Assembly (NCBI RefSeq): GCF_003885045.1
Contig: NZ_RHJS01000002.1
Span: forward strand, 2,666,001-2,730,000
Direction of reading: 5' to 3'
Length of the DNA stretch: 64,000 nt
From: Schaedlerella arabinosiphila
GTDB taxonomy: Bacteria > Bacillota > Clostridia > Lachnospirales > Lachnospiraceae
The translations under genes and the position numbers were made by a program. Of this stretch, positions 1-8,255 are shown piece after piece; within the stretch, counting starts at the first letter, position 1, and each line of letters begins with the position of its first letter. A model generated the notes under the pieces. The model was not told where the DNA came from. It searched no databases and saw only the letters and a program-made list of their open reading frames with translations.

Positions 1-383
1 TCCATCTGGGAACGGTTATATCCTAAAAGCGCACCATTTAAAAAAACGTTTTCTTTCGCCGTCAGATCCATGTCAAATCCGGCCCCCAACTCGATCAGGG
101 GCGCCATATTGCCCCTCACCGACACTGTTCCTTTTGTGGGCTTCAACACACCGGCTATGATCTTTAGCATGGTGCTCTTCCCGCTCCCGTTGAGCCCCAC
201 CAGCCCCAGGGACTCTCCCCGCCTGACTTCAAAAGAGATATCCTGCAGCGCCCAGAACTCATCATAAGAAACCTGTCTTTTTATACTTTTAATGACATAT
301 TCCTTGAAGCTGTCAAATTTTTCCGAAGACAGGTTGAACCTCATTGACACATGGTCAACCGTCACAATCAGATCATTTTCCAT
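1..383 (-). CDS. Polysaccharide/teichoic acid ABC transporter ATP-binding protein (Wzt/TagH type), partial
   Basis: This is the N-terminal 127 residues of an ABC ATPase; the rest runs off the left edge. The Walker A motif GLNGSGKS is at about residues 63-70, after an N-terminal strand (VDHVSMRF). The segment MAPLIELGAGFDMDLTAKEN after it is the signature of Wzt, TagH and RfbE exporters of O-antigen, teichoic acid or capsule. It would energise export of an undecaprenyl-linked glycan through the permease encoded 13 bp upstream (397-1173). Start ATG at 383. The Walker B and signature motifs and any C-terminal carbohydrate-binding domain lie outside the window, so the glycan recognised cannot be inferred. 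Confidence 0.93.
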   Translation of the reverse strand, partial: MENDLIVTVDHVSMRFNLSSEKFDSFKEYVIKSIKRQVSYDEFWALQDISFEVRRGESLGLVGLNGSGKSTMLKIIAGVLKPTKGTVSVRGNMAPLIELGAGFDMDLTAKENVFLNGALLGYNRSQM

Positions 384-396
384 ATGCTAACTGCTC

Positions 397-1173
397 CTAT
401 ATATTTAGTATAAACTCATCCTGGTTCTTATAGAATACATAGATTCCCAGGACGACCGCAGCCGCGCCTTCCAAAACCCCAATCACCACTGCGCCGAAGG
501 ACGGCAATGTATTATAAAAAGCCAGATTCCGAAACATCTCCAGATAGTTCGTCAAAGGGTTCATCTGCACGATGAACCGAATCCTGTCCGGAAGCATGGA
601 CATCGGGTAAATCACCGGCGTCAGATACATCAGACCTGTCGTAAACACGGAATACAGATGCATGATATCTCTGAACCGTACGGTCAGTGCCGCCAGAAGC
701 ATCCCCACGCCCAAAGAAAATAAAACCACCATCAAAAGCGGAAACCACGACAAAAACAGCGTCCAGTGCAGCTCGGCCCTGACCGCAACCATCACGAGAA
801 GCAATGCCGTGTAGGATGCCATCAGGTTGATAAAGCTGGAAAATATCCTTGCAAGCACAAACAGATATTTTGGAACATAAATTTTTTTAAGCAGAGCCGC
901 ATTATTGATGATGGCAGTCATAGAACTTGTAGTCGCGTCGTTAAAAAAATTGAATATAACCTGGCCGCTCAGCACGTATAACGGAAAATTCTCGATATCA
1001 AATTTGAAAATATTCGAAAACACCACCGAAAGTATGATCATCATACAGAGGGGATTCAGCAGCGTCCACAAAACCCCCAGTACGGACCTTCTGTATTTGA
1101 TCTTTACATCCCGTGCAACCAGCTCAGACAATAACGGTTGAAATTTCAAAAAATTTTTTATATAATTTGACAC
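397..1173 (-). CDS. ABC-2 type polysaccharide exporter permease (Wzm/TagG type)
   Basis: A 258-residue integral membrane protein with about six hydrophobic segments. The opening VARDVKIKYRRSVLGVLWTL is the amphipathic N-terminus shared by TagG, RfbA and Wzm permeases, and the closing NPLTNYLEMFRNL is the usual conserved loop. With the ATPase encoded immediately downstream it should flip a completed lipid-linked glycan across the membrane. The start is a GTG preceded by GGAGG five bases upstream. It is the second-to-last visible gene of the rfbB to wzt operon. The pairing with dTDP-rhamnose genes suggests a rhamnose-containing cell-wall glycan; this is inference. Confidence 0.93.
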   Translation of the reverse strand: MSNYIKNFLKFQPLLSELVARDVKIKYRRSVLGVLWTLLNPLCMMIILSVVFSNIFKFDIENFPLYVLSGQVIFNFFNDATTSSMTAIINNAALLKKIYVPKYLFVLARIFSSFINLMASYTALLLVMVAVRAELHWTLFLSWFPLLMVVLFSLGVGMLLAALTVRFRDIMHLYSVFTTGLMYLTPVIYPMSMLPDRIRFIVQMNPLTNYLEMFRNLAFYNTLPSFGAVVIGVLEGAAAVVLGIYVFYKNQDEFILNI

Positions 1174-1191
1174 AATCGCCTCCGAACACTT

Positions 1192-1737
1192 TTATAAATC
1201 CTTGATTCCGCCCCAATGCTGGTCTTTTTCTGAAATTGTCAGTTCCATGCCTTCCGGGATCGGCCATTTAACCCCGATCTGGGGATCGTTCCAAAAGAGC
1301 CCTCCCTCATCGTTGGGATGATAAAAATCCGTACATTTGTACGCAAATTCCGCAAAATCAGACAGCACCAAAAATCCATGGGCAAAATTTTTCGGAATAA
1401 AAAACTGCTTTTTATTCTCAGCAGAAAGAATCACTCCATGCCATTGCCCATAGGTAGGGGAACCTTTCCTTAAGTCTACCGCCACATCAAATACCTCGCC
1501 GTTGATCACGCGCACCAGCTTGTCCTGGGGATAGTTGATCTGAAAATGCAGTCCCCGCAGCACCCCTTTTTTAGAACCGGACTGGTTATCCTGTACAAAT
1601 TTCATATCAATCCCTGCAGCCTGATAGTCCTGGTAGTTGTAGGTTTCTGTAAAGTATCCCCTTTCGTCTCCGAACACTGCCGGCGTAATGATCTTTAACC
1701 CTTCTATATTACATGTCTCTACTGTGATTTTTCCCAT
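1192..1737 (-). CDS. rfbC: dTDP-4-dehydrorhamnose 3,5-epimerase
   Basis: Cupin-fold epimerase of dTDP-L-rhamnose synthesis: it converts dTDP-4-keto-6-deoxy-D-glucose to the L-lyxo epimer. Visible family motifs are VFGDERGYFTETYN, FVQDNQSGSKKGVLRGLHFQ (catalytic His in RGLHFQ), DVAVDLRKGSPTYGQW and FIPKNFAHGFLVLSD. The 181-residue length is normal for RfbC. I chose the ATG at 1737 because GAGAGG lies eight bases upstream and the protein then starts MGKITVETCN; an upstream in-frame extension to 1791 has no homology-like sequence. It lies 66 bp after rfbA in the same orientation. RfbD, the final reductase, is not in the window. Confidence 0.96.
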   Translation of the reverse strand: MGKITVETCNIEGLKIITPAVFGDERGYFTETYNYQDYQAAGIDMKFVQDNQSGSKKGVLRGLHFQINYPQDKLVRVINGEVFDVAVDLRKGSPTYGQWHGVILSAENKKQFFIPKNFAHGFLVLSDFAEFAYKCTDFYHPNDEGGLFWNDPQIGVKWPIPEGMELTISEKDQHWGGIKDL

Positions 1738-1803
1738 AATGTCATCCTCTCTGTCTCCTGGAAATATGCACAAACCGAACTTCGGTACCAAACGCGCTTC
1801 AAA

Positions 1804-2688
1804 CTATATCTGGTCGATGTATTTTCCGTCTAAAACGTCCTTTAAATATCTGCCGTATTGATTTTTCTGGTACAGCTTGCATGCCTCTCCCAGCTTCTGC
1901 TCATCAATCCATCCGTTATTATACGCGATCTCTTCCAGACAGGCAATCTTTCGATTCTGATGCGTCTCCACGGTCTTGACAAAATTCGTGGCGTCTACAA
2001 GGGACTCATGAGTTCCTGTATCCAGCCATGTAAAGCCCTGTCCCAGAAGGGTTACATCCAGATTGCCTTTTTCCAGATAGATGCGGTTCAGGTCGGTAAT
2101 CTCCAGTTCCCCTCTGGCGCTTGGGCGGATCTGCTTCGCGTAATCCACAACCCGTCTGTCGTAAAAATACAGACCGGTGACTGCATAGTTGGATTTTGGA
2201 GCCGACGGTTTTTCTTCCAAGGAAACTGCTTTTCCCTCCTTATCAAACTCCACCACGCCGAAACGTTCCGGATCATCCACATAATAACCGAATATGGTCG
2301 CACCTTCTTCTTTTCCTGCCGCTGCTTTCAGTCTTTTGCGCAGTCCGTGTCCGTGGAAGATATTGTCGCCGAGGATCATAGCGCAGCTATCTCCTGCAAT
2401 AAACTCTTCTCCAAGAAGAAATGCCTGCGCCAGGCCGTCCGGAGAAGGCTGAATTTTATATTCCAGATGAATCCCGAACTGATTCCCGTCGCCTAAAAGC
2501 TCTTCAAAACGCGGGGTATCCTCCGGTGTGGAAATAATCAGTATTTCCCGAATCCCGGCTTCCATAAGGATACTAAGCGGATAATAAACCATTGGCTTGT
2601 CATAGATCGGCAATAGCTGCTTACTGGTTACCTGCGTCAAAGGATACAGCCTTGTCCCTGATCCTCCTGCCAATATAATTCCTTTCAT
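1804..2688 (-). CDS. rfbA: Glucose-1-phosphate thymidylyltransferase
   Basis: First enzyme of the dTDP-rhamnose pathway: dTTP plus glucose-1-phosphate gives dTDP-glucose. The N-terminal nucleotide-binding motif [16 protein letters not shown] is followed by [31 protein letters not shown] and [20 protein letters not shown] are the usual RmlA blocks, and [19 protein letters not shown] and [12 protein letters not shown] are near the C-terminus. At 294 residues it matches full-length RmlA. GGGAGG sits five bases before the ATG. Order in the operon is rfbB, GT2, rfbA, rfbC, wzm, wzt. No frame damage seen. Confidence 0.97.
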   Translation of the reverse strand: MKGIILAGGSGTRLYPLTQVTSKQLLPIYDKPMVYYPLSILMEAGIREILIISTPEDTPRFEELLGDGNQFGIHLEYKIQPSPDGLAQAFLLGEEFIAGDSCAMILGDNIFHGHGLRKRLKAAAGKEEGATIFGYYVDDPERFGVVEFDKEGKAVSLEEKPSAPKSNYAVTGLYFYDRRVVDYAKQIRPSARGELEITDLNRIYLEKGNLDVTLLGQGFTWLDTGTHESLVDATNFVKTVETHQNRKIACLEEIAYNNGWIDEQKLGEACKLYQKNQYGRYLKDVLDGKYIDQI

Positions 2689-2710
2689 AAGAACCTCCCA
2701 ATGCTTATCT

Positions 2711-3934
2711 TCAATGTCTTATCCCGGAAACCACTCTCTTCGCCGCCCGCAGCGGCTGTGTGATCTTCCAGGAAATTGTCTGGCTCATGCCCTGAATTTC
2801 CCTGATCAGCCTTCTGACTTCTTTCCTGTAGCTTTCGTTTTCCTGAAGCAGGGCCTGATTTGCATGTTCCGTATGCACAGCTCTCTCTGACAGTTCCCGG
2901 TAGTCCTGATAGAAATCCAACGGGTATAGCTGCCATGTCTTTTCCATCTCTTTATAATAGTCCTGCCATGAATACTGATAGTCCTTCTGCAGGGTTTCTA
3001 TCACGCCCTCGTCCATAAATTCGTGGAAAAAGCGAAGCGCCACCTGTCGGTTATTTACTGTTCCAAGCATTGTCCAGTGCAAAAGCACAAAATACTTTTC
3101 ACAGAGCAGCCGCGTGTCATTTGTCACTTCCTTTTTCAGCAGATCCTTAAAAGCGTCGCAGAAGATCTGCTGATCCATCTCTTTGATCATTGTATAGACG
3201 ATCATCTGATGCTCATTCAGGACTCTGGTTACGTTTTTTATATTTACCGCGCTGAGGCTGTTGTTGTCCACGCTGACCCGCCGATACCACAGAAGCGGTT
3301 TTTGAAAGAGATATACCGGATGCTTCTGAATCAGCCTTACCCAATACTCATAGTCATGCAGCACTCTGAATCTGGGATCAAATCCCCCGATCTCGTCTAT
3401 CACATCAGAGCGCAGAACAACACTTGACCGGCAGAAATAATTGTCATTGTCAAAAAAGTAACGCAAACACTGTGCCTGCGTACGGTTTTCATGCATAAAG
3501 ATTCGGATATCACAGTCGCATACTTTTTTTGTAGCGGAATACAGCGCGCCTTCCTCATCAATAAATTCTGCCCATGAAAAACACGCAGCTATCTCTTTGT
3601 GCTGCTCCAGATATGCGATCTGCTCTTCCAGCTTATTGTCATACCATATATCATCGGAATCCAAAGAGGCAATGTATTCTCCCGATGCTTTTTTCAGCAG
3701 TTCATTGAAGGTCAGGATCGCCCCTTTGTTTTCTTCCAGACGGTAAAACTGTATTCTCTCATCCTTATACTGTCTGGCCACATCGGGAGAACGGTCCTGG
3801 GAACAGTCATCTATGATGATGAGCTCCCAGTCCTGATACGTCTGTCTGAGCACGCTTTCAATCGCCGGCCCTACGTAGTTTTCATGATTATGAACAGAAA
3901 GAAGCACAGATACTTTCGGTCCGTTTTTATTCAT
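2711..3934 (-). CDS. Family 2 glycosyltransferase with C-terminal coiled coil
   Basis: A cytoplasmic GT-A transferase of about 407 residues. It opens with [20 protein letters not shown] and has [10 protein letters not shown] for the nucleotide site, SLDSDDIWY for the DXD metal site and DYEYWVRLI as the acceptor-side acidic motif. The last 70 residues, rich in Glu, Gln and Arg around [20 protein letters not shown], look like a coiled coil ending in a [11 protein letters not shown] tail seen in many O-antigen transferases. I place the start at ATG 3934, just inside the end of rfbB: the ATG overlaps the rfbB stop by 8 bp, so translation is probably coupled. The sugar transferred is unknown; rhamnose is likely from context. 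Confidence 0.9.
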   Translation of the reverse strand: MNKNGPKVSVLLSVHNHENYVGPAIESVLRQTYQDWELIIIDDCSQDRSPDVARQYKDERIQFYRLEENKGAILTFNELLKKASGEYIASLDSDDIWYDNKLEEQIAYLEQHKEIAACFSWAEFIDEEGALYSATKKVCDCDIRIFMHENRTQAQCLRYFFDNDNYFCRSSVVLRSDVIDEIGGFDPRFRVLHDYEYWVRLIQKHPVYLFQKPLLWYRRVSVDNNSLSAVNIKNVTRVLNEHQMIVYTMIKEMDQQIFCDAFKDLLKKEVTNDTRLLCEKYFVLLHWTMLGTVNNRQVALRFFHEFMDEGVIETLQKDYQYSWQDYYKEMEKTWQLYPLDFYQDYRELSERAVHTEHANQALLQENESYRKEVRRLIREIQGMSQTISWKITQPLRAAKRVVSGIRH

Positions 3935-5006
3935 GATACATCTCCTCATAGTACTTCTGGTAATCTCCGCTTGTGACATTCTTCATCCATTCTTCGTGTT
4001 CGAAAAACCACTTGATCGTAAGCCGGATTCCCTCTTCAAACCGGGTCTCCGGATACCATCCAATCTCTTTCTTTATCTTATCCGGCGCGATGGCATAACG
4101 CCTGTCATGACCCTTCCGGTCTTCCACATAGGTGATCAGGTTTTCGCTTACCAGTTCTCTTCTCGGATCCCCTTCCGGGAGCATCTCCTGCAGGGTGTCC
4201 AGAATGATGTGGATGATCTGGATATTCTGCTTTTCATTGTGTCCGCCGATATTGTAAGTCTCAAAAAGACGGCCCTTTTCCTGTACCATGTCGATGCCCT
4301 TCGCGTGGTCCTCCACGTACAGCCAGTCCCGGACATTTTTCCCGTCGCCGTATACCGGAAGCTTCTTGCCCTGAAGCGCATTGTTGATAATCAGCGGAAT
4401 CAGCTTTTCCGGGAACTGGTACGGGCCGTAATTGTTGCTGCAGTTCGTAATATTCGCCGGGAACCGGTAAGTATCCATATAGGACTTTACCAGCATGTCC
4501 GAAGAAGCCTTGCTTGCGGAATAAGGGCTGTGTGGATCGTAGGGCGTGGTCTCATAGAAATATGCGTTCTCGTCCTCCAGCGAACCGTAGACCTCATCTG
4601 TGGATACGTGCAGGAACTTTTTGCCTTCCTGAAACGTCCCGTCCGGCAGCTCCCAGGCTTCCTTGGCCGCGTTGAGCATGACCAGGGTTCCCAGTACATT
4701 GGTGCGCACAAACACCTCCGGGTCCTTGATACTCCTGTCCACATGGCTCTCCGCCGCAAAATGAACGACCCGGTCAATGTCATTCTCCTGAAAGATCCGG
4801 CGGATGGCGGCGGAATCACAGATATCTGCCTTGATAAATGTGTAGTTGCCGCGGCTCTCGATGCTCTTCAGATTCTCCAGATTGCCCGCATAGGTCAGCT
4901 TGTCCACATTGATAATCCGAATCTCGTCCCCATACTTCCGAAACATGTAATGTATATAGTTAGAACCAATAAAACCGGCCCCGCCGGTTACAAGGTATGT
5001 CCGCAT
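3927..5006 (-). CDS. rfbB: dTDP-glucose 4,6-dehydratase
   Basis: Extended short-chain dehydrogenase that converts dTDP-glucose to dTDP-4-keto-6-deoxyglucose. The NAD-binding motif is VTGGAGFIGSNYIHYM, and the catalytic set is STDEVYG plus YSASKASSDM (YxxxK). NNYGPYQFPEKLIPL and YVEDHAKGIDMV are further RmlB blocks. Length 359 is slightly above the typical 320-355. It is the first gene of the unit that runs to wzt and starts 43 bp downstream of a consensus promoter (5049-5077). The C-terminus overlaps the next gene by 8 bp. Confidence 0.97.
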   Translation of the reverse strand: MRTYLVTGGAGFIGSNYIHYMFRKYGDEIRIINVDKLTYAGNLENLKSIESRGNYTFIKADICDSAAIRRIFQENDIDRVVHFAAESHVDRSIKDPEVFVRTNVLGTLVMLNAAKEAWELPDGTFQEGKKFLHVSTDEVYGSLEDENAYFYETTPYDPHSPYSASKASSDMLVKSYMDTYRFPANITNCSNNYGPYQFPEKLIPLIINNALQGKKLPVYGDGKNVRDWLYVEDHAKGIDMVQEKGRLFETYNIGGHNEKQNIQIIHIILDTLQEMLPEGDPRRELVSENLITYVEDRKGHDRRYAIAPDKIKKEIGWYPETRFEEGIRLTIKWFFEHEEWMKNVTSGDYQKYYEEMYHE

Positions 5007-5048
5007 GATTTTTCCTCCATCTGTCTATTTTCCTGTGACTATTTTCCA

Positions 5049-5077
5049 ATTATAGCATTAGTGTTCCACAAAATCAA
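5049..5077 (-). promoter_or_regulatory. Sigma-A promoter of the rfbB operon
   Basis: Reading the minus strand, TTGATT (5077-5072), a 17-base spacer and TATAAT (5054-5049), preceded by TGC, form a strong extended -10 promoter. The flanking sequence from about 5031 to 5090 is repeated almost exactly at 8086-8140 in front of another operon. Confidence 0.85.
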
Positions 5078-5129
5078 CCATTGTAGTCTTTAATTCTCCT
5101 TAAACCGTCTGTTTGCAGCCATTGATTTT

Positions 5130-6074
5130 CTATCTATCTGTCCTTAATTTTTTTAGCTGATCATTGATTCTGTGCAATTCCATTTCAAAGTCCTGTCTGT
5201 TTTTCTGATTTATAGTCTGCAGAATCATTCCCGCAAAAAAAGATTGGATCGCCGCAAGCATGATAAAACCGCTTACGATTAGCGTAGGGAATCTCGGCAC
5301 AGTTCCAATTTGAAGATAGGTCGCAACAATCGGTATAAACAATACTGCCGATATGGCTCCGAGGACAAATGACAGTCCTCCGAAGAAAGCCATCGGCTTG
5401 TAAGTCCTATAAAGTTTCACGATCGTAGAAAGCACCTTGAACCCATCGGAATAGGTATTGAGTTTTGACTGGCTTCCCTGCGGCCTGTCACGATAATCTA
5501 TAATTACATTCTCTACACGCATATTTTTATCTGCCGCATGGATACTCATCTCTGTCTCAATCTCAAATCCTTTGGACAGCACCGAAAAGCTTTTCACAAA
5601 TTGATAACTGAAGGCTCTATAGCCTGTCATAATATCCTGAATATTTGTATGAAAGAAAAAATTAATACTTTTCCTGACAAGCGCATTGCCAAAATTATGG
5701 AACCGTCTTTTATTCTCTGTAAAGTATGTAGAGGACAGCCTGTCCCCTACAACCATATCCGCATTTCTTTCAACGATCCTTTCTATCATTTCCGCTGCAG
5801 CCTCAGCCGGATAAGTATCATCCCCGTCTGTTATAACATAGCATTCCGCGTCTATATCCCGGAACATGCGCCGGATCACATTTCCTTTCCCCTGTTGATA
5901 TTCATATCTTACGATTGCTCCGGCTTGTCCGGCAATTTTATCTGTACCGTCTGTTGAATTGTTATCATACACATAAATCACAGCATCCGGAAGCTCTTTT
6001 TTATAATCAGATACCACTTTTTCTATTGTTTTACTTTCGTTATAACAAGGGATTAAAACCGCTATTTTATCCAT
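5130..6074 (-). CDS. GtrB-like polyprenyl-phosphate glycosyltransferase
   Basis: Family 2 transferase of the dolichol-phosphate mannose synthase/GtrB group, 314 residues. The N-terminal catalytic domain shows VLIPCYNESKTIEKVV, YVYDNNSTDGT and VITDGDDTYPAEAA (DDD metal site), then DIMTGYRAFS. Two hydrophobic hairpins follow at about residues 230-285. Family members move a hexose from a nucleotide sugar to undecaprenyl phosphate at the inner membrane face, giving the donor for a GT-C enzyme. The start ATG overlaps the end of the upstream large membrane gene by 13 bp, so the two are translationally coupled, which supports a donor/transferase pair. Confidence 0.9.
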   Translation of the reverse strand: MDKIAVLIPCYNESKTIEKVVSDYKKELPDAVIYVYDNNSTDGTDKIAGQAGAIVRYEYQQGKGNVIRRMFRDIDAECYVITDGDDTYPAEAAAEMIERIVERNADMVVGDRLSSTYFTENKRRFHNFGNALVRKSINFFFHTNIQDIMTGYRAFSYQFVKSFSVLSKGFEIETEMSIHAADKNMRVENVIIDYRDRPQGSQSKLNTYSDGFKVLSTIVKLYRTYKPMAFFGGLSFVLGAISAVLFIPIVATYLQIGTVPRFPTLIVSGFIMLAAIQSFFAGMILQTINQKNRQDFEMELHRINDQLKKLRTDR

Positions 6075-8035
6075 GACTTTCTCCTATCTGATAATACGGA
6101 TTTCAATACATTTTTTATGCCAAAACAGATTCCGAATATTTGGAACATCTGAAGGACTGCGATAACTCCGGCTGTATAAAAAAATGTATACCATCTATAC
6201 TGAAATTGCTGCATCCATGCCGTAAACCAGGAAACACCCAGCATACATACTAAAATGCTGATTCCAAATCCCGTCATAATTAAAAACACCGGAACACATT
6301 CATATCTTTTTTTCCTGAGATCTGTGAGCATCTTGACGAAAATCCCCAGATATCCTAAAAAAGAGAATCCCAAAAAGAGAATGGATGTTTTTTGATATAT
6401 TTTTATAAATATATTTGATATTTTTATAACCGGTTCGCTTTTTTTGATCAATGGGTCTTCTGATACAACTTTTTCGATGTTATAAACTTCTATTTTGCAA
6501 TATGCATTTTTTCCTGTTTTGAGTTCCATTGTATCCTTCAGATCCCCATTTTCATAAATCTGAAACTGAGCCGCTTCTATACGGTCCACATCCTCTATTT
6601 CTACAGAGAATCCATTTTCTATAGACAACTCCGTCATTCTGCTGCCCGCCTTTATATATACCTCCAATTTTTCAGCATTTTTTGCCGGCTGTATCATACC
6701 TCCTATTTTCAGGCTAACCCTGTTGGGATATACCAGCATGGCGCCGGTAACCGCCTCCATCTTCCTAAGCTGCTCCCAGTTGCCGTTCCCCGGCTGAGCC
6801 TCTGATTTACATAATTCATATGTGAAAACGCTTTTCATATTTTCGGCCATACGCCGCAGTAAGAACGGAATATCTTCCTTCGTCAGCCCTTTTCCCATGG
6901 AAGATAGATATATAGCCTCACGCCTTTTCAACGTGCCCTGATTTAAAGCTGCCGTCAGTTCTTCATTCAGCGTCTTATAGAACTGGTCTGTATCTGCTGC
7001 AGATTGATATTGTCCTGACCAGGCAACTGCGTCTCTAAGAGCCCAGAAAATGATATCACCTTCTATCTCACCATCAATGCACCATGCGCTTTCATAAATC
7101 TGCTTTAACTGAGGTTCTATACTTTTTAATGTCGGACAGGCATCTATCATTTTTTCCATCTGCTTTTTTGTGATCCATACCCGGTCATCCGCTCTAACTG
7201 TACCTTCGCGTTCTACTTTCAGCATATTGGATACCACTTTAGAAAAATTCGTATCTGTCCTGTCACTGACCGTATAGATACCATAATGACTCTCATTTTT
7301 TAATGAGAGTATATGATTCGTCAAAAGCAGCGTTAAAATAGGCAGCGTATAAACAATTAATTTTTTTGCGGCAAGTACGCCCCTTTCATTCTGAAAAGCG
7401 ATCCCTCCAATCGCAGTACACAACAGTGCCCCCAACACAAAGGGAAGCAGCCAGATAGAATCCTCTCTTATATACCAGAAAAAACTGAGACCAACCCCAG
7501 CCCCCAATGCCCATCGTACTTGTATACTGATCTTTTCATCTCTGCGAAAAAACAAACCGATCAGGCACGCAGCCACAAAAACCACGGCTGCCGGAACCAC
7601 TGCCATTCTATAAATCTGCTGTGAATAGGAGCTGGCAAATGTAGCCGGTGAATACAGCAGGAACAAGTACATTAGCAATAAAGCTTCTCTATTTCCAACA
7701 ACATTCTTGACTGCAGCTATCAAAATCAACAGCGACAGTATCCAAAACAATATCAGCCCTAGTGGATATGGGATCAAGAGCAGGTTGCAGATATACAGAA
7801 AAAACGAAAATGAAATCCCCTTTGCTAATGTCAGATTATTATATTCCAGCCCAAGCCATTCCGAATTTTGCAGCGAGTCAGCATAATTTACAAGCAGATA
7901 ATCATCATGCATCATTGTCCCCAACCCATATAAAGGCGTTTTTAGCGCAAAAAAAACTCTTAGAATCGTCAAAACCACAGCAAATAAAATCATCCAGTTT
8001 TTGTTATCCCATATATTTTTATATCTCATCAGCAT
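6062..8035 (-). CDS. Large multi-spanning membrane protein, probable GT-C-fold glycosyltransferase
   Basis: About 657 residues with an N-terminal block of some eight membrane segments, a soluble block of roughly 280 residues (about 240-520), and three or four C-terminal segments. The first outer loop carries MMHDDYLLVNYADSL, an acidic pair in the place where GT-C enzymes keep their catalytic Asp. I see no strong family signature, so the call rests on topology and on coupling to the GtrB-like gene that follows. The start is placed at ATG 8035, six bases after GGAGG; ATG 8029 is possible. It would modify a surface glycan outside the membrane using a polyprenyl-phosphate sugar. A non-enzymatic role remains possible. 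Confidence 0.6.
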   Translation of the reverse strand: MLMRYKNIWDNKNWMILFAVVLTILRVFFALKTPLYGLGTMMHDDYLLVNYADSLQNSEWLGLEYNNLTLAKGISFSFFLYICNLLLIPYPLGLILFWILSLLILIAAVKNVVGNREALLLMYLFLLYSPATFASSYSQQIYRMAVVPAAVVFVAACLIGLFFRRDEKISIQVRWALGAGVGLSFFWYIREDSIWLLPFVLGALLCTAIGGIAFQNERGVLAAKKLIVYTLPILTLLLTNHILSLKNESHYGIYTVSDRTDTNFSKVVSNMLKVEREGTVRADDRVWITKKQMEKMIDACPTLKSIEPQLKQIYESAWCIDGEIEGDIIFWALRDAVAWSGQYQSAADTDQFYKTLNEELTAALNQGTLKRREAIYLSSMGKGLTKEDIPFLLRRMAENMKSVFTYELCKSEAQPGNGNWEQLRKMEAVTGAMLVYPNRVSLKIGGMIQPAKNAEKLEVYIKAGSRMTELSIENGFSVEIEDVDRIEAAQFQIYENGDLKDTMELKTGKNAYCKIEVYNIEKVVSEDPLIKKSEPVIKISNIFIKIYQKTSILFLGFSFLGYLGIFVKMLTDLRKKRYECVPVFLIMTGFGISILVCMLGVSWFTAWMQQFQYRWYTFFYTAGVIAVLQMFQIFGICFGIKNVLKSVLSDRRKSWIK

Positions 8036-8100
8036 GTCCATCCTCCTCAGGCCGCAAGCGCCTTCCCTCACGGCAGGTTTTCACCTGTGACCATTTTCCG

Positions 8101-8129
8101 ATTATAGCATTAGTATTTCACAAAATCAA
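8101..8129 (-). promoter_or_regulatory. Sigma-A promoter of the GT-C/GtrB unit (copy of the rfbB promoter)
   Basis: Minus strand TTGATT (8129-8124), 17 bases, TATAAT (8106-8101) with TGC before the -10. The surrounding 55 bases match those of the rfbB promoter with only a few substitutions, so one is a duplicate of the other. Confidence 0.85.
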
Positions 8130-8191
8130 TATTGTAGTCTCCAACTATTCAAACAGTCAGCGGAAACTGTTCCTAATTCCATCAATTCTAC

Positions 8192-8220
8192 TTGACAAAC
8201 CCCGATTTTGAAATCATAAT
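8192..8220 (+). promoter_or_regulatory. Sigma-A promoter of the LtaS-like gene
   Basis: TTGACA at 8192-8197, a 17-base spacer and CATAAT at 8215-8220, 35 bp before the ATG at 8256. It is divergent from the promoter at 8101-8129, so the two units share a 180-bp control region. The ribosome site is GAAGGAG at 8242-8248. Confidence 0.75.
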
Positions 8221-8255
8221 ATGGTCTGTTAACATTTAATTGAAGGAGAAAAAGT

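Noticed and set aside
1858..2496. 212-residue plus-strand open frame over rfbA
   Set aside because: Antisense shadow of rfbA, no ribosome site.
3933..5093. 386-residue plus-strand open frame over rfbB
   Set aside because: It is the antisense shadow of rfbB, whose catalytic motifs are clear; the plus frame has no recognisable motif.
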